This document shows positions 59,586 to 64,000 of a stretch of DNA of 64,000 bases, piece by piece. The stretch lies in contig OZ245751.1 of NCBI GenBank assembly GCA_965227445.1, positions 62,001 through 126,000 of the forward strand, written 5' to 3'. The position numbers were made by a program, and so were the translations under genes. The number at the start of each line of letters is the position of its first letter. The stretch's first letter is position 1. Under the pieces are notes generated by a model. It did not search any database and was not told the origin of the DNA. It saw only the letters and a list, made by a program, of their open reading frames with translations. The DNA comes from DT-110 sp030148525. Its GTDB lineage: Bacteria; Bacteroidota; Bacteroidia; Chitinophagales; Saprospiraceae.

Positions 59586-59939
59586 CTATTTATAATTTCG
59601 GTAGTGGCATGTTTTTAAGATAGCGGTAAGAATCCTATCAATCTCTTTGATATCAGCTAAATACTCAGAAAAGTCCATTTTTACAAGTTGGGTTTCTTTC
59701 AGTAGCTTTAACCAGTACCTGGTTTCGCGGGCCTCTTTTGCTGCAATGGACATCCGGTATGTAAAATCTTTCTTAGAAAAAGCAGCAGTTGCCTCTTGAA
59801 CATTTGCACCAATGCTTGTTCCCGAGCGTAAGATCTGTTTGGAAAGTATAAACTCGTACCGATCTTGTAATTGCTGGTACAACTGCACTATCTTAATAGC
59901 AAAAGTAAATGTTTTATCAGCTATAGGATTAGGTTTCAT
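59586..59939 (-). CDS. Four helix bundle protein (23S rRNA IVS-type family)
   Basis: A 117-residue protein. The helices (DKTFTFAIKIVQLYQQL, FILSKQILRSGTSIGANVQEATAAFSKKDFTYRMSIAAKEARETRYWLKLL) match the S23/IVP family (TIGR02436), related to Avd of diversity-generating retroelements. These pentameric basic proteins probably bind nucleic acid. No reverse transcriptase or variable repeat is nearby. The gene is flanked by inverted copies of one heptamer family. Confidence 0.88.
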   Translation of the reverse strand: MKPNPIADKTFTFAIKIVQLYQQLQDRYEFILSKQILRSGTSIGANVQEATAAFSKKDFTYRMSIAAKEARETRYWLKLLKETQLVKMDFSEYLADIKEIDRILTAILKTCHYRNYK

Positions 59940-60078
59940 AATTGGTTCATTATTAGTTGTTTCGGCAAATTAGCTCATTATTGATTTGTTTTTCAAAGAC
60001 AGACCCTGTGTTTCGGTATACCGGCAGATTTGGGGTATTTAAAGAAAACAATCTTCTAAATTGTAGAATGCCAATAAA

Positions 60079-60143
60079 TTGAGCACTGAACATTGAGCAC
60101 TGAACATTGAGCACTGAACATTGAGCACTGAACATTGATCATT
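60079..60143 (+). repeat. 14-bp tandem repeat (two heptamers)
   Basis: GAGCACTGAACATT is repeated four times at 60081-60136, followed by a partial unit ending TGATCATTC. It lies upstream of the four-helix-bundle gene on the minus strand and before the DUF3052 gene on the plus strand. Confidence 0.85.
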
Positions 60144-60207
60144 CATCTTTATCATAAAAAAAGACGAAAAGCATTTTATCTGAAATGAAGCACCAAAAAA
60201 TGGAATT

Positions 60208-60621
60208 ATGACCAACGGCTACTCCGGCACTCCCCTCGCCAAAAAGCTGGGCATAAAAGATGGCTTTCACATTCAGGTATTTGGCGCACCGAAGCCCTAC
60301 CTGGAATTTTTTCTGGATTTCCCAGAGGATGTTCTGGTACATGCTGCCGGCCCGTTGGAGGAACCTGTTGATTTCCTGCACCTGTTCGTTACTAAGCATA
60401 GCGACCTGGAGGCTTACTTTACAGTTGCCAGGACCAATATGAAACCTAACGCCATGATGTGGATTAGCTGGCCCAAGAAGTCCTCGGCAATAGAAACGGA
60501 GCTCGACAAAGCCACCATCCGGCAATTTGGCCTGGACGGTGGACTCGTAGACACGAAGGTCGCCGCTGTTGATGCTGATTGGAGCGGGCATAAGTTCGTG
60601 ATCCGGGTGAAGGATCGGTGA
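60208..60621 (+). CDS. DUF3052 family protein
   Basis: A 137-residue cytoplasmic protein. GYSGTPLAKKLGIKDGFHIQVFGAP at the start and MMWISWPKKSSAIETELDKATIRQFGLDGGLVDTKVAAVDADWSGHKFVIRVKDR near the end are the DUF3052 pattern. Function unknown. It converges with the sialidase-like gene. Confidence 0.85.
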   Translation: MTNGYSGTPLAKKLGIKDGFHIQVFGAPKPYLEFFLDFPEDVLVHAAGPLEEPVDFLHLFVTKHSDLEAYFTVARTNMKPNAMMWISWPKKSSAIETELDKATIRQFGLDGGLVDTKVAAVDADWSGHKFVIRVKDR

Positions 60622-60673
60622 GTGGAAGGCCAAATCCACCGCCCACACGGATGTTCCTTATTTTTTTCGGGGG

Positions 60674-61729
60674 CTATTTAATATTGGTGGGTACCCGGGT
60701 AAATACAATGCGATCGTAGTTGTCCTTTTCAAATAAGAGACCCAACTGGTGATCGGGTAGGGCGACCATGCTTACGTAGGCCGCTGAACCTGGAAAAACA
60801 GTAGTCAGGTGTTGCCATGAATGTCCTTGATCGGAGCTTCGTTGGACCACCAGGTTTTTGCGCTTCTCAGGATCGTGCGCATTGGCAAAGTACAGGTTTT
60901 GTGAGGCCTCATCGTACAGGATACTTCCATTACATCCGGGGTCAATCAAGGTGGAGTCGGCCCTTGTGGTCCAGCTTTGGCCTGCATCTTCGGAGGTGTG
61001 TACATACCGAAGACCGGCTTTATTTACCCGGCTATTCACCATCCAGGTACCATTCGGAAGAATGACGATTTTGGATTCGTCGGCGGGATCCAAAGGTGTC
61101 GGCAAACGCGACCAGGTGTTGCCACCATCCGCACTCTGGATAATAAAAACACCATATTCCAAATGCACAAGGCAGTGGACCAGTTTGCCGTCAGTACTTT
61201 GTGTACCTCGTCCGGAGGTGATGAACACAAAATCTTCTTTCCAGTCAGGCGGCTTGACCTGGGCCGTAATATCCACTGGTTCGGTCCAGGTTTCACCGTG
61301 ATCAGAACTGCGGATATAGTGAAACCGGTATTCTTGAGGATGTTTTTCCAGGTCCATCATATTATATAGTAGAAGAATGTCTTTGGAAATGCTATCTACT
61401 ATAAAAGCGGCGTCAGAAACGGATTTGCCGGAAGGCAGATCAACTAATACCTCCATGTCTGACCACGATTTACCATCGTCATAGCTTTTGCGCAATACCA
61501 GATTAATGTCGGGATTACTTCGCAGGTCCCCGCAGTCGGGGATCCGTTGGTCGGCTACGGCGAGTAAGGTGCCATTGGTAGCCACTGCGAGTGCAGGTAT
61601 CCGGTAGCAGGCCGCAGTCGTATCTGACGGGTGGCCGAAAATAGTCGTGAACGAGTATGGACTATCCGGTACGGACGACCCGGTAAATACCAGGGCAAAA
61701 AACAACCATTGTAGATACATGGAGATCAT
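60674..61729 (-). CDS. Sialidase-like six-bladed propeller (exo-alpha-sialidase family)
   Basis: A 351-residue secreted protein (signal peptide through about residue 20). YRIPALAV near residue 43 is the F/YRIP motif with the arginine that binds carboxylate. Five Asp-box motifs SxDxGxxW are visible (SYDDGKSW, SSDHGETW, SADGGNTW, SEDAGQSW, SSDQGHSW). It probably releases sialic acid or a related sugar from glycoconjugates; specificity is untested. ATG 61729 or 61720 could start it. Confidence 0.9.
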   Translation of the reverse strand: MISMYLQWLFFALVFTGSSVPDSPYSFTTIFGHPSDTTAACYRIPALAVATNGTLLAVADQRIPDCGDLRSNPDINLVLRKSYDDGKSWSDMEVLVDLPSGKSVSDAAFIVDSISKDILLLYNMMDLEKHPQEYRFHYIRSSDHGETWTEPVDITAQVKPPDWKEDFVFITSGRGTQSTDGKLVHCLVHLEYGVFIIQSADGGNTWSRLPTPLDPADESKIVILPNGTWMVNSRVNKAGLRYVHTSEDAGQSWTTRADSTLIDPGCNGSILYDEASQNLYFANAHDPEKRKNLVVQRSSDQGHSWQHLTTVFPGSAAYVSMVALPDHQLGLLFEKDNYDRIVFTRVPTNIK

Positions 61730-61786
61730 AATACGTATTGGTTACAGAAAACTTAATCTAAGCCTAATTCTTTACTGTAAGAGATT

Positions 61787-61826
61787 GGGATTACTGTTTT
61801 TTAAAGGCGAAGTGAACAGTAATCCC
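61787..61826. terminator. 12-bp perfect hairpin after V-ATPase subunit K
   Basis: GGGATTACTGTT and AACAGTAATCCC with a 16-nt loop, 6 bp after the subunit K stop on the minus strand. A T-run is lacking, so it may be a processed transcript end rather than an intrinsic terminator. Confidence 0.5.
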
Positions 61827-61831
61827 TGTGT

Positions 61832-62299
61832 TCAGGCTGCCGGTAGCCCGGTCATGGTAAAGATCATCACGAACAGGGCCACCGTTTCCACGATACCGAT
61901 GATCATGATGTACTTGGCGGTATCGTTAGCTCCCGAGGCAATAGCATCGCAGGCCCGCGCACCGACCCGACCCTGGAATATAGCTGACCCGGCCATTGCC
62001 GCTCCCGCAAATAAACCAATTATGATTTGCCAAATGTACGAGTCGGGAGCTAATCCGGCATTGGCGATAGCGTTTTTCAGGATCATTCCGTAAATGACCT
62101 GTGACAGAGGAGCACCAACGAAAATTAGCAGGGCTGTCGCTGCTTTCTGGCCGTTGATGATCATTTTTTTCCAGGCGCCAATGGCAGCCATACCGGCGAT
62201 GCCGGTCCCTATGGCGGAACCAATAGCTGCTATGCTCAGGGACATGCCCATATCGCCTAATCCGGTTACTGTGGTAAGAAATATTGACCAGTTCATCAT
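61832..62299 (-). CDS. V-type ATPase subunit K (proteolipid ring)
   Basis: A 155-residue protein with four membrane helices in two hairpins. Glu138 (IIGIVETVALF) is the ion-binding carboxylate. Gln67 with Ser66 (PLSQVIYG) and Gln109 (IFQGRVGARA) sit where the Enterococcus hirae NtpK ring has Gln65, Thr64 and Gln110, its sodium ligands; this suggests a sodium-coupled enzyme. It forms the rotor ring of the membrane sector. It follows subunit I by 13 bp. Confidence 0.93.
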   Translation of the reverse strand: MMNWSIFLTTVTGLGDMGMSLSIAAIGSAIGTGIAGMAAIGAWKKMIINGQKAATALLIFVGAPLSQVIYGMILKNAIANAGLAPDSYIWQIIIGLFAGAAMAGSAIFQGRVGARACDAIASGANDTAKYIMIIGIVETVALFVMIFTMTGLPAA

Positions 62300-62312
62300 G
62301 TCGTATAAATTA

Positions 62313-64000
62313 TTAATAGGTAATCCTTTTTTTAAGTGGTTCTACGCGCTTCCCGGGTAGTGAGGCAGCATTCGATAACCATCGAAAAGGTGAATAGGCC
62401 TCTCCCGAGAACTGAACACCCAGGTGGCCGGAAAACTCCAGCATGTTCAGGCGAATGCCGTGCACCATTACGGCCATAAGTGCCAGCGCAATATTCAGGC
62501 CGTGACCCAATAGTAAGGCAAAGGCAGCCAGGACAATCTGTATGAACCCCATGCCGGCTATTCCCTCGGGGACAATCATATTATTAAAACTAGATGCTAC
62601 CGCCGCAGTCGCTAAACCTACCGCAAACAGCCGAACGTAGGATACGATATCCGAAAAACCGCTGATCAGACTGAGGGGTAAGTTGGCGAGCGATACCAAA
62701 ATGCTCTTGAAGAAATTATTGCTTTCCCTGGAAAACAATGCGACGAGTGATACACCTCCCGCCAGTAACCAAATACCCCAGGAAGGCATGGGTATGCCCA
62801 GGACAAGCTGCTCGGTGATAAAAAACAAACTCCACACCAGGGCGATCCATCCCAATTCGCTGAACGCCCGGAGCGAATTGATAAACATTATTACCCGGAT
62901 ACCATGGGCTACGGTCAGGTGAATGGCCCCGATCAGAAAGGACAAATGCATCATGAAGGATATATTGTCCACCCCAAAGCTGGCAATTTCCGGAATGATC
63001 AAGTCATTCAATACAGGAAGAGCAGCAATAGCTTCCGATCCAAAGTAGGTACCGCTCAGTACCCCCCAGAGAATAGTGGCACAGCTGAGTACGTATATCA
63101 ATACCCGAACCTGGGAAGACAGTTTTTTGCGCAGTAATAAGGCAACCAGTAAAAACACCAGTCCGTATCCGGCATCCCCTACCAGCATGGCAAAGAATAA
63201 AGCAAAGGCCACTAAAAAATAAATAGAGACATCCACCTCTTTGTATCCCGGTACAATATCGATAAATGACATCACCGGATTGATGATTTTCACCCATTTG
63301 GGGTTCTTGATATAAACGGGGACTTCTTCGGGGTTTTCGGGGTCTTGTACCACGTATCCCCAATGGTTGGCCTCCGCCTCGGCCTTAAAAGTGTCGACTT
63401 CCTTCTTGGGGATAAACCCTTTTAGGTATTGTACTTTTCCATTAATATCTCCCATACCTGCCAGTACCTGGCGCATGGCTAATTGATCCCTGAGCACCAG
63501 CAGGTATTCCTCCAGCCAGGAAATATTGTTAGTATGGTCCCGGAAGAAGCGCTCCACCTCGGCTAATTGCCGTTCTTTTCGTTGTATTTGTTGCACGACC
63601 GAAGCGTACGATAATTCCGGAAGAGGCTCTTCTTTCCAGGGTAGCTTTTCCCGCTCATCCCGCGCAATCAATGCTACCGGAATCAGATCACCCTGTTTTG
63701 GGAAACTAATTACCGTATGCCGCCCGGGTATGTCTTTTTGTTGGGAGGGCGTCAGCAAATAAAGACGGATGTATAATCCCGCCTCGGCCAGGTCCTCCAA
63801 TGCTGGCACGCTTACCTCGCGCCCCCAGGTTTCATACCAGTTGCTCAGCGCCCGGAGCTCTTCCAGCCTTTGGGCTACTTTTTCCCGAATTCCGCTGGCC
63901 GCTAAAACACGTTGGACAAGCTGTTTAGGATCGTCGACCGGATATTTTATAGGGTGATTAGTCGTCTTTGTTGCGGTGTGTTCCCCCAGTAAGGATATTG
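62313..64000 (-). CDS. V-type ATPase subunit I (5' end outside window)
   Basis: The frame is open to the window edge; an internal GTG at 63809 is not the real start, since the preceding residues (SNWYETWGREVS) continue the helical stalk. The N-terminal part is a long peripheral coiled-coil arm. The C-terminal half has 7-8 membrane helices (YFLVAFALFFAMLVGDAGYGLVFLL, HLTVAHGIRVIMFI, LSLISGFSDIVSYVRLFAVGLATAAVASSFN), including the conserved Arg in SYVRLFAVG that passes ions to subunit K. It is the stator subunit corresponding to eukaryotic subunit a. Confidence 0.93.
   Translation of the reverse strand, partial: ISLLGEHTATKTTNHPIKYPVDDPKQLVQRVLAASGIREKVAQRLEELRALSNWYETWGREVSVPALEDLAEAGLYIRLYLLTPSQQKDIPGRHTVISFPKQGDLIPVALIARDEREKLPWKEEPLPELSYASVVQQIQRKERQLAEVERFFRDHTNNISWLEEYLLVLRDQLAMRQVLAGMGDINGKVQYLKGFIPKKEVDTFKAEAEANHWGYVVQDPENPEEVPVYIKNPKWVKIINPVMSFIDIVPGYKEVDVSIYFLVAFALFFAMLVGDAGYGLVFLLVALLLRKKLSSQVRVLIYVLSCATILWGVLSGTYFGSEAIAALPVLNDLIIPEIASFGVDNISFMMHLSFLIGAIHLTVAHGIRVIMFINSLRAFSELGWIALVWSLFFITEQLVLGIPMPSWGIWLLAGGVSLVALFSRESNNFFKSILVSLANLPLSLISGFSDIVSYVRLFAVGLATAAVASSFNNMIVPEGIAGMGFIQIVLAAFALLLGHGLNIALALMAVMVHGIRLNMLEFSGHLGVQFSGEAYSPFRWLSNAASLPGKRVEPLKKRITY

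Noticed and set aside
59586..59939. Diversity-generating retroelement because of an Avd-like protein
   Set aside because: No reverse transcriptase, template or variable repeat is present nearby; the family is widespread outside such elements.

Overview
The window is chromosomal DNA of a member of the phylum Bacteroidota, most likely the Saprospiria (Lewinella-like). Evidence: secreted proteins end in type IX secretion (T9SS) type A sorting domains; promoters fit the Bacteroidota -33 TTG / -7 TAnnTTTG pattern; there is a TraR/DksA protein with a degenerate zinc finger, COG3650 and DUF4838 families, and a V-type ATPase. The genus is inferred, not shown. Genes are densely packed on both strands. 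No rRNA, tRNA, CRISPR, prophage or transposase gene was found.

Layout. 1-2.5 kb: two SGNH-hydrolase genes, the first cut by the window edge and carrying a LysM domain. 2.6-6.2 kb: a large secreted fungalysin (M36) protease. 6.2-8.8 kb: a two-gene unit (an unknown helical protein and a lamin-tail/T9SS protein) enclosed by a 31-bp inverted repeat. 9-12.5 kb: small membrane and secreted proteins, DedA, a TetR regulator and an ACT-domain protein divergent from aspartate kinase. 14-18.4 kb: an OmpA/TSP3 outer-membrane protein, coaX and small genes. 18.7-22.8 kb: ECF sigma factor, probable anti-sigma factor, lipoprotein M1 aminopeptidase. 23-27.5 kb: zinc alcohol dehydrogenase, nucleoid-associated protein, MATE pump, DksA-like protein. 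28-31.4 kb: a KamA-family radical SAM enzyme with a long leader, and an aminotransferase. 31.4-36 kb: a damage-tolerance cassette, dinB plus a short DnaE, behind a promoter covered by two palindromes. 36-43.5 kb: VOC protein, DUF885 peptidase, methyltransferase, Cys/Met-metabolism PLP enzyme with NhaC antiporter, LysE-type exporter. 43.6-50 kb: an RND efflux operon (adaptor, pump, TolC). 50-61.7 kb: mixed secreted and enzyme genes, including a sugar-dehydrogenase-like T9SS protein, a DUF4838 protein, an AraC regulator and a sialidase. 61.8-64 kb: the 3' part of a V-ATPase operon (I, K), with a predicted sodium-binding site in K.

The most unusual content is between and across the genes. (i) Degenerate 7-bp tandem repeats fill many intergenic gaps; on the sense strand many begin within 0-10 nt of a stop codon, often with ACAGGT. 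(ii) Small dyad elements are embedded in these arrays. (iii) A short motif, a T-run followed by a GNRA-loop mini-hairpin, recurs about 20 times in genes and spacers, with stem pairs that covary. (iv) There is a TATACCG-ended MITE-like family, a 183-bp two-hairpin element duplicated around a VOC gene, a 64-bp nearly perfect palindrome, and a REP-like palindrome pair. Together these suggest several non-autonomous repeat systems whose mobilising enzymes lie outside the window.
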